In this document: in pieces, positions 1 to 6,162 of the stretch
How the letters are laid out: the number at the start of each line of letters is the position of its first letter
Numbering within the stretch: the stretch's first letter is position 1
DNA from: Hyphomicrobiales bacterium
GTDB lineage: Bacteria > Pseudomonadota > Alphaproteobacteria > Rhizobiales > Beijerinckiaceae
NCBI GenBank assembly: GCA_027489835.1
Contig: JAIXZF010000385.1
Span: 1-9,268 of the forward strand
Reading direction: 5' to 3'
DNA length: 9,268 nt
Translations under genes and position numbers: made by a program
The notes under the pieces: model-generated
The model's input: the letters and a program-made list of their open reading frames with translations, nothing else
Told to the model about the DNA's origin: nothing
Database searches by the model: none

Positions 1-37
1 GGAGCCGCCCCGAAAGCTGATCGTCTCGCCGGTTGGC

Positions 38-898
38 TCAATGGGCCGCGGCGTGCGCTCCGGCGCCCCAGACATAGATGGCGGCGAAGAGGAACAGCCA
101 CACCACGTCGACGAAGTGCCAGTACCAGGCGGCGAACTCGAAGCCGAGATGCTGCTTCGGCGTGAAGTGCCCGATATAGGCGCGGTACAGGCAGACGGCG
201 AGGAAGATGGTGCCGATCACCACATGCGCGCCATGGAAGCCCGTCGCCATGTAGAAGGTCGCGCCGTAGACATGGCCCTTGAAGCTGAAGGCGGCGTGCG
301 AATATTCGTAGACTTGACAGACGGTGAACAGCGCGCCAAGCGCGACCGTGATCCACAGCGCCTGCTTGAGGCCCTTGCGGTCGCCATGCAGCAGCGCGTG
401 ATGGGCCCAAGTTACGGTGGTGCCCGAGGTCAGCAGGATCAGCGTGTTGAGAAGCGGCAGGTGCCAGGGATCGAAGGTCTGGATGCCCTTGGGCGGCCAG
501 ACGCCGCCGGTGAAATCGGCGCGGGCGTATTGCTGGGCCTCGGAGGCGAACAGCGCCACGTCGAAATAGGCCCAGAACCAGGCCACGAAGAACATCACCT
601 CGGAGGCGATGAACATCATCATGCCGTAGCGGTGATGGATCTGCACGACGCGGGTGTGATGGCCCTGATGGGTCGCCTCGCGCGCCACGTCCACCCACCA
701 GGCGAACATAGTGTAAAGCACGCCGAGGATGCCGGCGCCCAGCACGAGCGGGCCGATCTTCATGCCGGCGACGGGCATCGCCTTCATGTAGAGCACCATG
801 CCCACCGCCATCGTGAACGCGCTGAGCGAGCCGATGATCGGCCACGGGCTCGGATCGACAAGGTGGTAATCGTGGTTCTTGGTCATCCCGCCGGCCAT
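38..898 (-). CDS. coxC: Cytochrome c oxidase (aa3-type) subunit III
   Basis: Subunit III (also called CtaE) of the aa3 cytochrome c oxidase, an integral inner-membrane protein that stabilises the catalytic core and is thought to help feed the D proton channel. The 286-residue product has the family's usual length and seven-helix layout. Visible signatures are the N-terminal HDYHLVDPSPWP (residues 9-20), the conserved Glu100 in IASEVMFF, WPPKGI (134-139), GFHGAHV (220-226) and the C-terminal WYWHFVDVVWLFLF (258-271). The start at 898 is preceded by a GAGGG five bases away. An alternative ATG at 886 would remove only four residues and cannot be excluded. It is the last oxidase gene seen in the operon, 40 bases after ctaG. 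The 37 bases beyond its stop, up to the window edge, show nothing recognisable. The family assignment is very secure. Confidence 0.97.
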   Translation of the reverse strand: MAGGMTKNHDYHLVDPSPWPIIGSLSAFTMAVGMVLYMKAMPVAGMKIGPLVLGAGILGVLYTMFAWWVDVAREATHQGHHTRVVQIHHRYGMMMFIASEVMFFVAWFWAYFDVALFASEAQQYARADFTGGVWPPKGIQTFDPWHLPLLNTLILLTSGTTVTWAHHALLHGDRKGLKQALWITVALGALFTVCQVYEYSHAAFSFKGHVYGATFYMATGFHGAHVVIGTIFLAVCLYRAYIGHFTPKQHLGFEFAAWYWHFVDVVWLFLFAAIYVWGAGAHAAAH

Positions 899-938
899 TT
901 CGCCCTCTTCTCGGTCTCAGGTCCTGATCGTCTTAGCG

Positions 939-1550
939 TCAGAGCTTCGGTTTGTCCCCGCCCGTCTTCGCGTCGGCCACGGACCCCGCGACAGGCTGGC
1001 CGTTTTTGGACGGAAAATAGGTGTAGGACAAGGTGATCGAATGGATGTTCCGCAGGTCGCGGTTCGCCTCGATGTCCGGATCGATGTAGAACACGACTGG
1101 CGCTTCCATGCTCTCGCCCGGCCCCAGCGTATGCTCGGTGAAGCAGAAGCACTGCATCTTCACGAAATGCGCGCCGGCATGGGACGGCTGGACGTTGAAG
1201 GTCGCAATGCCCGTGCTGGGCCGGTCGCTCCGGTTGGTGACCTTGTAGAAGATCGTCTTCGTCTCGCCCACCCGCGCCTGCACGGCGCTCGTCTCGGCCT
1301 CGAAGCTCCATCCGAGATGGGGCGAGACATTGGCGTCGAATCGAACCTGCATGACGCGGTCGGACTGCCCGCTGGCGGCGACGCTGCGCACCATGGGGGT
1401 TCCGCCGAAGCCCGTGACGCGGCAGAACAGGTCGTAGAGCGGCACGGACGCGAAGGCGAGCCCGGCCATCGAGACGACGATGGCCCCGCACCAGAGCGCG
1501 GTCCGCGCAGCCTTCAGCCTCGCGATGTCTGGCGTGTCAGGGCGGCTCAT
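939..1550 (-). CDS. ctaG: Cytochrome c oxidase assembly protein CtaG (Cox11 family)
   Basis: Cox11-family copper chaperone that delivers copper to the CuB site of subunit I. It is anchored in the inner membrane by one N-terminal helix (about residues 18-36), with a periplasmic immunoglobulin-like domain. The 203-residue length is normal. Family signatures are the post-membrane segment SVPLYDLFCRVTGFGGT (residues 35-51) with Cys43, and the copper-binding CFCF at 134-137 (Cys134, Cys136). The C-terminal part has SITLSYTYF (171-179). The residue after CFCFTE is His140, where family members usually have Gln, as I remember the motif. The start codon overlaps the stop of the upstream small gene as ATGA, and no strong ribosome site precedes it, so translational coupling is likely. 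Its place in the oxidase operon fits the role. Confidence 0.96.
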   Translation of the reverse strand: MSRPDTPDIARLKAARTALWCGAIVVSMAGLAFASVPLYDLFCRVTGFGGTPMVRSVAASGQSDRVMQVRFDANVSPHLGWSFEAETSAVQARVGETKTIFYKVTNRSDRPSTGIATFNVQPSHAGAHFVKMQCFCFTEHTLGPGESMEAPVVFYIDPDIEANRDLRNIHSITLSYTYFPSKNGQPVAGSVADAKTGGDKPKL

Positions 1551-1690
1551 CGGATCGTCTTCACCATCGACACGGCATAGAAGATCACGACCAGGGCCCC
1601 CAGCGCCAGCGCGATCGCCATGGAGCGCCTGCGGCGAATCCGCTCCGCTTCCGGCGTTATCTGCGGCGGCTTGGGAAACTCGTCGGCCAT
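1547..1690 (-). CDS. coxF: Small CoxF-like single-pass membrane protein of the cox operon
   Basis: A 47-residue protein encoded between ctaB and ctaG. It starts with a short, charged, proline-containing cytoplasmic segment (MADEFPKPPQITPEAE) followed by a basic RIRRRR stretch. Then comes one hydrophobic helix (about residues 23-42) and a short tail ending in MVKTIR. Small proteins of this shape at this position are annotated as CoxF in rhizobial cox operons; the biochemical role is not established to my knowledge. It begins 5 bases after the ctaB stop with no clear Shine-Dalgarno sequence, and its TGA overlaps the ctaG ATG, so it is probably translated by coupling. The positive charges before the helix predict a cytoplasmic N terminus. 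That it is a real gene rests on the tight packing and the sensible topology; the name rests on context. Confidence 0.82.
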   Translation of the reverse strand: MADEFPKPPQITPEAERIRRRRSMAIALALGALVVIFYAVSMVKTIR

Positions 1691-1695
1691 GGCCG

Positions 1696-2646
1696 TCAGA
1701 CCAGCCGCGGCAGCGCCCACATCACGCCGAGGCTGTGCTCGGCGAGCAGGGCGGAGAAAACCGCGAACAGATACAGGATCGAGAAGCCGAACATCTGCAT
1801 GCCGGCCTTGTGGCTGGCCTCGAGGTCGGGCGCCTTCAGGATGCGCCAGGCGATGCCGACCATGCCGAGCCCGCCGAGCGCCGCGACGGCGAGATAGGCG
1901 GCCCCTCCCATGCCTATCGCGGCCGGGACCAGCGCGAACAGCGCGAGCGCGATCGTGTAGGCCATGATCTGCCGGCGGGTGGAAGCGTCGCCCGCCACGT
2001 TCGGCATCATCGGCACGCCGGCCCGCTCGTAATCCTTGGCCTTGACCATAGCGAGCGCCCAGAAATGCGGCGGGGTCCAGAGGAAGATGATGGTGAAGAG
2101 CACGAAGCCGGCCCAGCCGATGTTCCCTGTGACGACAGCTTCGCCGATCATCGGCGGAAAGGCGCCGGCCGCGCCGCCAATCACGATGTTCTGCGCCGTG
2201 GAGCGCTTGAGCCACATCGAATAGACGACAGCGTAGAAGAAGATGGTGAAGGCGAGGAGCCCGGCCGCGACCCAGTTGGCCACGACGCCGAGCACGAGCA
2301 CCGAGCCCACCGAAAGCGCCATGCCGAAGGCGAACGCTTCCTTGGGCGTGATCCGGCCATCGGGGATGGGGCGCTTGGCGGTGCGCGTCATCAGCGCGTC
2401 GATGTCGGCGTCCCACCACATGTTGAGCGCGCCGGAGGCTCCCGCCCCGACGGCGATGGCGAGGAGCGAGGCGAAGGCGATGACCGGATGGATCGTTCCC
2501 GGCGCGACGACGATGCCGACCAGCGCGGTGAAGATCACCAGCGACATGACGCGCGGCTTCAGGAGCTGGAAGTAATCGCCCACATCTCCGCCGACGCTGC
2601 TGGCGGGCAGGCTCTGATCGGCGGCCTTGTCGAATGCGGCTGACAT
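1696..2646 (-). CDS. ctaB: Protoheme IX farnesyltransferase (heme O synthase)
   Basis: CtaB/Cox10, a UbiA-superfamily polytopic membrane prenyltransferase that adds a farnesyl group to heme B to make heme O, the precursor of the heme A used by subunit I. The 316-residue length is typical. After a soluble N terminus, the first helix follows the family start DYFQLLKPRVMSL (residues 24-36). The Mg-diphosphate binding motif NxxxDxxxD is Asn75, Asp79, Asp83, followed by TRTAKRPIP (88-96). YSMWLKR (142-148), TPPHFWALA (191-199) and DYERAGVPMMP (205-215) are also diagnostic. The ATG at 2646 has an AAGG about 9 bases upstream. The gene lies downstream of coxA across a 151-base gap with two stem-loops, which may lower or decouple its expression relative to the structural subunits. 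Confidence 0.97.
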   Translation of the reverse strand: MSAAFDKAADQSLPASSVGGDVGDYFQLLKPRVMSLVIFTALVGIVVAPGTIHPVIAFASLLAIAVGAGASGALNMWWDADIDALMTRTAKRPIPDGRITPKEAFAFGMALSVGSVLVLGVVANWVAAGLLAFTIFFYAVVYSMWLKRSTAQNIVIGGAAGAFPPMIGEAVVTGNIGWAGFVLFTIIFLWTPPHFWALAMVKAKDYERAGVPMMPNVAGDASTRRQIMAYTIALALFALVPAAIGMGGAAYLAVAALGGLGMVGIAWRILKAPDLEASHKAGMQMFGFSILYLFAVFSALLAEHSLGVMWALPRLV

Positions 2647-2701
2647 GAAAACGGGCCTTGTCGGTGATGTGGGGCGCCGGCTCGGGCGCCGCCCGTCGGG
2701 A

Positions 2702-2752
2702 GCTCTCTTTGCCTGAACGCCGCGGAAGCGGCGGAGTTCGGGGAAAGAGAGC
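2702..2752 (-). promoter_or_regulatory. Long imperfect stem-loop between coxA and ctaB
   Basis: A 51-base inverted repeat. The outer arms 2702-2710 and 2744-2752 (GCTCTCTTT/AAAGAGAGC) pair perfectly over 9 bases. After a G-G mismatch, 2712-2718 pairs with 2736-2742 (one G-U type pair), and 2719-2723 pairs with 2728-2732 around a four-base loop, leaving a three-base bulge at 2733-2735. It lies in the untranslated gap after coxA. It could act in mRNA processing or stability, or be the second half of an attenuator; no function is proven. Its transcript 5' arm contains the pyrimidine run that follows the neighbouring GC-rich stem. Confidence 0.6.
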
Positions 2753-2778
2753 CGGCCGGGCGATCGGGCCCGGCCGGC
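2751..2778 (-). terminator. GC-rich stem-loop after coxA, attenuator-like
   Basis: Perfect 11-base-pair stem: arms 2751-2761 and 2768-2778 (GCCGGCCGGGC and its complement) around a six-base loop. In the transcript it begins 19 bases after the coxA stop and is followed by UCUCUUU (2750-2744), a weak U-rich tract. The strong stem plus U-containing tail resembles an intrinsic terminator. The tail is only partly U, and the operon continues into ctaB, so partial termination or protection of the coxBA mRNA end is more likely than full termination. The stem shares two bases with the adjacent longer stem-loop. Confidence 0.45.
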
Positions 2779-2797
2779 GACGTCGTGGTGGATGGGC

Positions 2798-4420
2798 TCA
2801 GTGATCCTTGCCGGCGATGCGCGGCAGGGTCTCGAACTGGTGGAAGGGCGGGGGAGAGGACAAGGTCCACTCCAGCGTGGTGGCGCCTTCGCCCCAGGGA
2901 TTGTCGGCGGCGCGCTCCTTCTTGACGAAGGCGTAGGCGACGGCGCCGAAGAACCAGAACAGGCTCACGAGGAAGATGTAGGAGCCCATCGATGACCACC
3001 AATGCCAATAGGCGAAGGCGTCCGGGTAGTCGACGTAGTGGCGCGGCATGCCGGCAAGGCCGAGGAAGTGCTGCGGGAAGAACAGCACATTGGCGCCGAT
3101 GAAGGCGAGCCAGAAGTGCACGTGGCCCATCCAGTCCGGGATCACGTAACCGCTCATCTTCGGGAACCAGTAGTACCAGCCGGCGAAGATGCCGAACACG
3201 GCGCCGAGCGACAGCACGTAGTGGAAGTGCGCGACGACGTAGTAGGTGGCGTGCAACGCCCGGTCGACCGAGGCGTTGGCCAGCACGACGCCGGTGACGC
3301 CGCCCACGGTGAACAGGAAGATGAAGCCCACGGCCCAGACCATGGCGGCGGAGAAGCGGATCGAGCCGCCCCACATCGTCGCGATCCAGGAGAAGATCTT
3401 CACGCCCGTCGGCACGGCGATGACCATCGTCGCGAACACGAAGTAGCGCTGCGTGTTGAGCGACAGGCCGACCGTGTACATGTGGTGCGCCCACACGATG
3501 AAGCCGACCACGCCGATCGCCACCATGGCGTAGGCCATGCCGAGATAGCCGAAGATGGGCTTCTTCGAGAAGGTCGAGATGATGTGGCTGACGATGCCGA
3601 AGGCCGGCAGGATCATGATGTAGACTTCGGGATGGCCGAAGAACCAGAAAAGGTGCTGGTAGAGCACCGGGTCGCCGCCGCCGGCCGGGTCGAAGAAGGT
3701 CGTGCCGAAGTTGCGGTCGGTCAGCAGCATGGTGATCGCGCCGGCGAGGACCGGCAGCGCCAGCAGCAGCAGGAAGGCGGTGATCAGCATCGCCCAGGCG
3801 AAAAGCGGCATCTTGTGCAGCGTCATGCCAGGAGCGCGCATGTTGAGAATCGTGGTTATGAAGTTGATCGCGCCGAGGATCGAGGCAGCGCCGGCAAGGT
3901 GCAGCGCGAAGATGCCGAAATCGACGGCCGGCCCGGGATGTCCGGTCGACGACGAAAAGGGCGGATAGACCGTCCAGCCCGTGCCAGCGCCGTTGGAGCC
4001 GGGGGCGCCCTCGACGAACATCGAGGTGACCAGGAGCGCGAAGGCGGCGACCGTCAGCCAGAACGAGATGTTGTTCATGCGCGGGAAGGCCATGTCCGGC
4101 GCGCCGATCATCAGCGGCACGAACCAGTTACCGAAGCCGCCGATCAGCGCCGGCATGACCATGAAGAAGATCATGATCAGGCCGTGGCCCGTCACGAACA
4201 CATTATAGGACTGGCCGTTGGCGAAATACTGGAGGCCGGGCTCCTGAAGCTCCATGCGCATGGCAATGGACAGGAAGGTGCCGACAAGGCCCGCGCAGAT
4301 CGCGAAGATCAGGTAGAGAGTGCCGATATCCTTGTGGTTGGTCGAATACAGCCAGCGGCGCCATCCGGTTGGATGGTCGTGGGCGTGATCGTCAGCGTGT
4401 GCGGCGGAGCCGTATGCCAT
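2798..4420 (-). CDS. coxA: Cytochrome c oxidase (aa3-type) subunit I
   Basis: Catalytic subunit (also CtaD) that reduces O2 to water and pumps protons across the inner membrane. The 540-residue, 12-helix protein has all redox ligands: His79 and His400 (heme a), His398 (heme a3), and His263, His312 and His313 (CuB), with Tyr267 of HPEVY as the cross-linked tyrosine. Proton routes look complete: Asp109 with Asn98 and Asn116 at the D channel, Glu265, and Lys341 of the K channel. Two changes stand out by alignment to the known oxidases from memory. The Asp of LHDTYY is Ala391 (LHATYY), removing a Mg/Mn ligand. The second Arg of GMPRRY is His461 (GMPRHY), a heme-propionate contact. The ATG at 4420 has AAGGGA about 8 bases upstream, and the gene starts 27 bases after coxB. 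Function as a working oxidase is likely. Confidence 0.98.
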   Translation of the reverse strand: MAYGSAAHADDHAHDHPTGWRRWLYSTNHKDIGTLYLIFAICAGLVGTFLSIAMRMELQEPGLQYFANGQSYNVFVTGHGLIMIFFMVMPALIGGFGNWFVPLMIGAPDMAFPRMNNISFWLTVAAFALLVTSMFVEGAPGSNGAGTGWTVYPPFSSSTGHPGPAVDFGIFALHLAGAASILGAINFITTILNMRAPGMTLHKMPLFAWAMLITAFLLLLALPVLAGAITMLLTDRNFGTTFFDPAGGGDPVLYQHLFWFFGHPEVYIMILPAFGIVSHIISTFSKKPIFGYLGMAYAMVAIGVVGFIVWAHHMYTVGLSLNTQRYFVFATMVIAVPTGVKIFSWIATMWGGSIRFSAAMVWAVGFIFLFTVGGVTGVVLANASVDRALHATYYVVAHFHYVLSLGAVFGIFAGWYYWFPKMSGYVIPDWMGHVHFWLAFIGANVLFFPQHFLGLAGMPRHYVDYPDAFAYWHWWSSMGSYIFLVSLFWFFGAVAYAFVKKERAADNPWGEGATTLEWTLSSPPPFHQFETLPRIAGKDH

Positions 4421-4447
4421 GGGTATGATCCCTTGTTCAGTCTGATG

Positions 4448-5332
4448 TCACTGGTCGGCCGCGGCGGCGACACGGGTCGGCGCACCGCTGGCGGCAGCGA
4501 ATTTCTTCTGGGATTCGGCGAGCCATGCGGCGTAGCGCTCCTGGCTGACGACGCGGATGGCGATCGGCATGTAGGCGTGGTTCTGCCCGCAGATGAAGGA
4601 GCACTGGCCGTAATACAGCCCTTCCTTCTCGGCGCGGAACCAGAGCTCGTTCAGCCGGCCCGGAATGGCGTCGATCTTGAGGCCGAAGGCCGGCATGGCG
4701 AACTTGTGGATGACGTCGGCCGCGGTGACCTGCAGGCGCACGTTCTTGCCGACGGGGATCACGGCCTCGTTGTCCACGGCCAGAAGGCGCGGGGCCTCCT
4801 CGGCCTTGGCCTTGCCGCTGCTGATCAGCTCGGCGCGCTGCTTGTCGTCGAGCATCAGCGAATCGAAGGCGAAGCCGCCATTGTCCTTGGGATACTCCCA
4901 GCTCCAGTACCACTGCTTGCCGGTGATTTTCAGCGTGATGTCGGAGGGCGGGATGACCAGCTGCTCGCGCAGGATGCGGAAGGACGGGATCGCGATGACC
5001 ACGAGGATCAGCACCGGGATGATCGTCCAGGCGACCTCGAGGCCGGTATGGTGCGTCAGCTTGGACGGCACCGGATTGCGCGCGGCCTGGAAGCGCCAGC
5101 AGGTGTAGACCAGCAGCGCCAGCACGAAGAGCGTGATGGCCGTGATGATCACCAGCAGCATGTTGTGGAACCAGACGATCTCGGCCATCTTGTTCGAGGC
5201 CGGTGTCGACAGGTTCATCGAGCCGTCGGGGCCGTTCGGAGCCGCGAAGGCTGCACCTGCGCAGAGCGCTCCCATGACGGCGCCCGTCACGGCCGCGGCG
5301 CCTCGCGAAACGCGGTTTTTCAGTCCACGCAT
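4448..5332 (-). CDS. coxB: Cytochrome c oxidase (aa3-type) subunit II, CuA-binding
   Basis: Subunit II (also CtaC) takes electrons from cytochrome c at its periplasmic CuA centre and passes them to heme a. From the chosen ATG it is 294 residues. A Sec signal peptide has a basic start (MRGLKNRVSR), a hydrophobic core and probable cleavage after AFA at residue 30. Two membrane helices follow (about 50-80 and 98-120), then the cupredoxin domain with GKQWYWSWEYP (138-148). CuA ligands seen are His209, Cys244, Cys248, His252 and Met255. The residue between the cysteines that is normally Glu (CSELC) is Phe246 (CSFIC); that Glu gives a backbone ligand to CuA and a side-chain ligand to Mg. The start at 5332 has AAGGAG about 11 bases upstream. 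The frame stays open to an ATG at 5449, but that start would bury the signal peptide and overlap a regulatory box. First gene of the operon. Confidence 0.96.
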   Translation of the reverse strand: MRGLKNRVSRGAAAVTGAVMGALCAGAAFAAPNGPDGSMNLSTPASNKMAEIVWFHNMLLVIITAITLFVLALLVYTCWRFQAARNPVPSKLTHHTGLEVAWTIIPVLILVVIAIPSFRILREQLVIPPSDITLKITGKQWYWSWEYPKDNGGFAFDSLMLDDKQRAELISSGKAKAEEAPRLLAVDNEAVIPVGKNVRLQVTAADVIHKFAMPAFGLKIDAIPGRLNELWFRAEKEGLYYGQCSFICGQNHAYMPIAIRVVSQERYAAWLAESQKKFAAASGAPTRVAAAADQ

Positions 5333-5428
5333 GGTCTTCTTGGCTCCTTCACCAGTCCCCTTGGGCGGCCTGCCTGCATGGGCGGGCGCACGCTGCGGCC
5401 CGGAAAATCCACGGGTCGCGACGGGGCA

Positions 5429-5442
5429 TTGCTCTAGATCAA
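5429..5442 (-). promoter_or_regulatory. FixK/FNR-type binding site upstream of coxB
   Basis: Read on the coxB strand the site is TTGATCTAGAGCAA. It matches the FNR/FixK consensus TTGAT-N4-ATCAA at 9 of 10 defined bases, and fully matches the looser rhizobial FixK form TTG(A/C)-N6-(T/G)CAA. The core TCTAGA is itself palindromic. It ends 96 bases before the coxB start codon. Regulation of an aa3 oxidase by an oxygen-responsive Crp/Fnr-family protein is plausible, usually to reduce it under low oxygen, but the sign of control cannot be read because the promoter position is unknown. Confidence 0.6.
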
Positions 5443-5470
5443 AGATCACAAGCGCGCCAGCGATTCAATT

Positions 5471-5493
5471 GCCAGTTTGGCGCAGTTTATGCG
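5471..5493. promoter_or_regulatory. Two abutting small palindromes, possible operator
   Basis: GCCA-GTT-TGGC (5471-5481) is immediately followed, sharing one base, by CGCA-GTTTA-TGCG (5481-5493). Both carry the direct repeat CAGTTT (5473-5478 and 5483-5488), spaced 10 bases apart, about one helical turn. Repeats on the same DNA face between divergent genes can be a protein-binding site. The arms are only four bases each, so chance is a real possibility. Confidence 0.3.
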
Positions 5494-5558
5494 ACATAGC
5501 TGCACATCGGCGCGGGCCTGCTTCGGGCCTCCGCCGGCCTTCGTGCCGAGCAGCGTTC

Positions 5559-5587
5559 TTGACACCCGGCCGCGCTCATGGTGCGAA
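5559..5587 (+). promoter_or_regulatory. Candidate sigma-70 promoter for the ialB-lipoprotein unit
   Basis: A perfect -35 element TTGACA, preceded by C as in the alphaproteobacterial CTTGAC form, lies at 5559-5564. Seventeen bases on, the -10 position (5582-5587) reads TGCGAA, a poor match to TATAAT. A start near 5594 would give a leader of about 70 bases before the ATG at 5665. The -35 is convincing; the weak -10 limits confidence. Confidence 0.4.
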
Positions 5588-5664
5588 CGCACGCTCCGGG
5601 AAACGGCCCGGGCCAGCCTGCCGATTCGGCGGGACGCGCCCGGACGGATAGGAAAGAAGGCGGC

Positions 5665-6162
5665 ATGAGGCGGTTCCTCGTTATGCTCGGCGCGGTCGCG
5701 GCAGGCCTGGGCTTCGCCGGCTCCGCTGGCGCGCAGGGTGTCGTTCGCGGCTCCCATGGCGATTGGCAGATGCGCTGCGAGACGCCCCCCGGCGCGCGGG
5801 CCGAGCAATGCGCCCTGGTCCAGAACGTCGCGGCGGAAGATCGGCCGAACGTCACGCTCCTGGTCATCGCGCTCAAGACCGCCGACAACCAGAGCCGGCT
5901 CTTGCGCGTGGTCGCCCCCCTCGGCGTGCTGCTGCCGGCCGGCCTCGGGCTCAAGATCGACGACAAGGACATCGGCCGGGCCGGCTTCGTGCGCTGCCTC
6001 AACACCGGCTGCATCGCCGAGGTCGTCATGGACGATGCGCTTGTCAACAACCTCAAGTCCGGGCAGAACGCGACCTTCATCGTATTCCAGACGCCCGAGG
6101 AGGGCATCGGCATACCGGTGTCGCTCAACGGGTTCGCCGCAGGGCTGGAGAAGCTTCCGTGA
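5665..6162 (+). CDS. Exported invasion-associated locus B (IalB) family protein
   Basis: Secreted protein of 165 residues resembling the IalB family, named after a Bartonella factor but widespread in free-living alphaproteobacteria, where its role is poorly known. It starts with a Sec signal peptide (MRRFLVMLG, hydrophobic core, likely cleavage after AGA at residue 23). The mature protein has the family pattern: HGDWQMRC (31-38), a second Cys49, VAPLGVLLPAGL (83-94), then CLNTGC with Cys111 and Cys116, and GFAAGLEKL at the end. Four cysteines allow two disulfides in the periplasm. The ATG at 5665 was chosen because the signal peptide begins there and GAAGG lies 4 bases upstream. An in-frame ATG at 5578 would add a charged, proline-rich leader that spoils the signal. 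The next gene overlaps its stop. The family call is good, a role in invasion is not implied. Confidence 0.85.
   Translation: MRRFLVMLGAVAAGLGFAGSAGAQGVVRGSHGDWQMRCETPPGARAEQCALVQNVAAEDRPNVTLLVIALKTADNQSRLLRVVAPLGVLLPAGLGLKIDDKDIGRAGFVRCLNTGCIAEVVMDDALVNNLKSGQNATFIVFQTPEEGIGIPVSLNGFAAGLEKLP

Larger units (their letters stand above)
5333..5664. other. Divergent intergenic regulatory region
   Basis: This 332-base non-coding stretch separates leftward coxB from the rightward ialB-like gene and should hold the promoters of both units. I see a FixK/FNR-type box (5429-5442), two abutting palindromes (5471-5493) and a rightward TTGACA element (5559-5564). The coxB leader also contains a short GC-rich hairpin (5384-5401, seven pairs with one bulged base). 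No convincing -35/-10 pair for coxB was found; TTGAAT at 5470-5465 with TCTTTG 17 bases on is the best but is weak. No credible gene lies inside. Confidence 0.7.

Noticed and set aside
41..1036. 331-codon plus-strand open frame opposite coxC and the ctaG end
   Set aside because: Antisense shadow of coxC with low-complexity composition and no recognisable motif.
3002..5437. 811-codon open frame on the plus strand opposite coxA and coxB
   Set aside because: It is antisense to two certain genes. Its translation is rich in Arg, His, Glu, Asp and Gly without any domain pattern, as expected for the mirror frame of GC-rich membrane-protein genes.
5333..5449. Longer coxB start at 5449
   Set aside because: It would put 39 hydrophilic residues ahead of a clear signal peptide and overlap the FixK-type box, whereas the ATG at 5332 has its own ribosome site.
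5442..5470. coxB promoter TTGAAT-N17-TCTTTG
   Set aside because: Only the -35 resembles consensus; the -10 match is too poor to annotate as a promoter.
5578..5664. Earlier in-frame start for the ialB-like gene at 5578
   Set aside because: It would add 29 charged residues before the signal peptide and leave little room after the candidate promoter.
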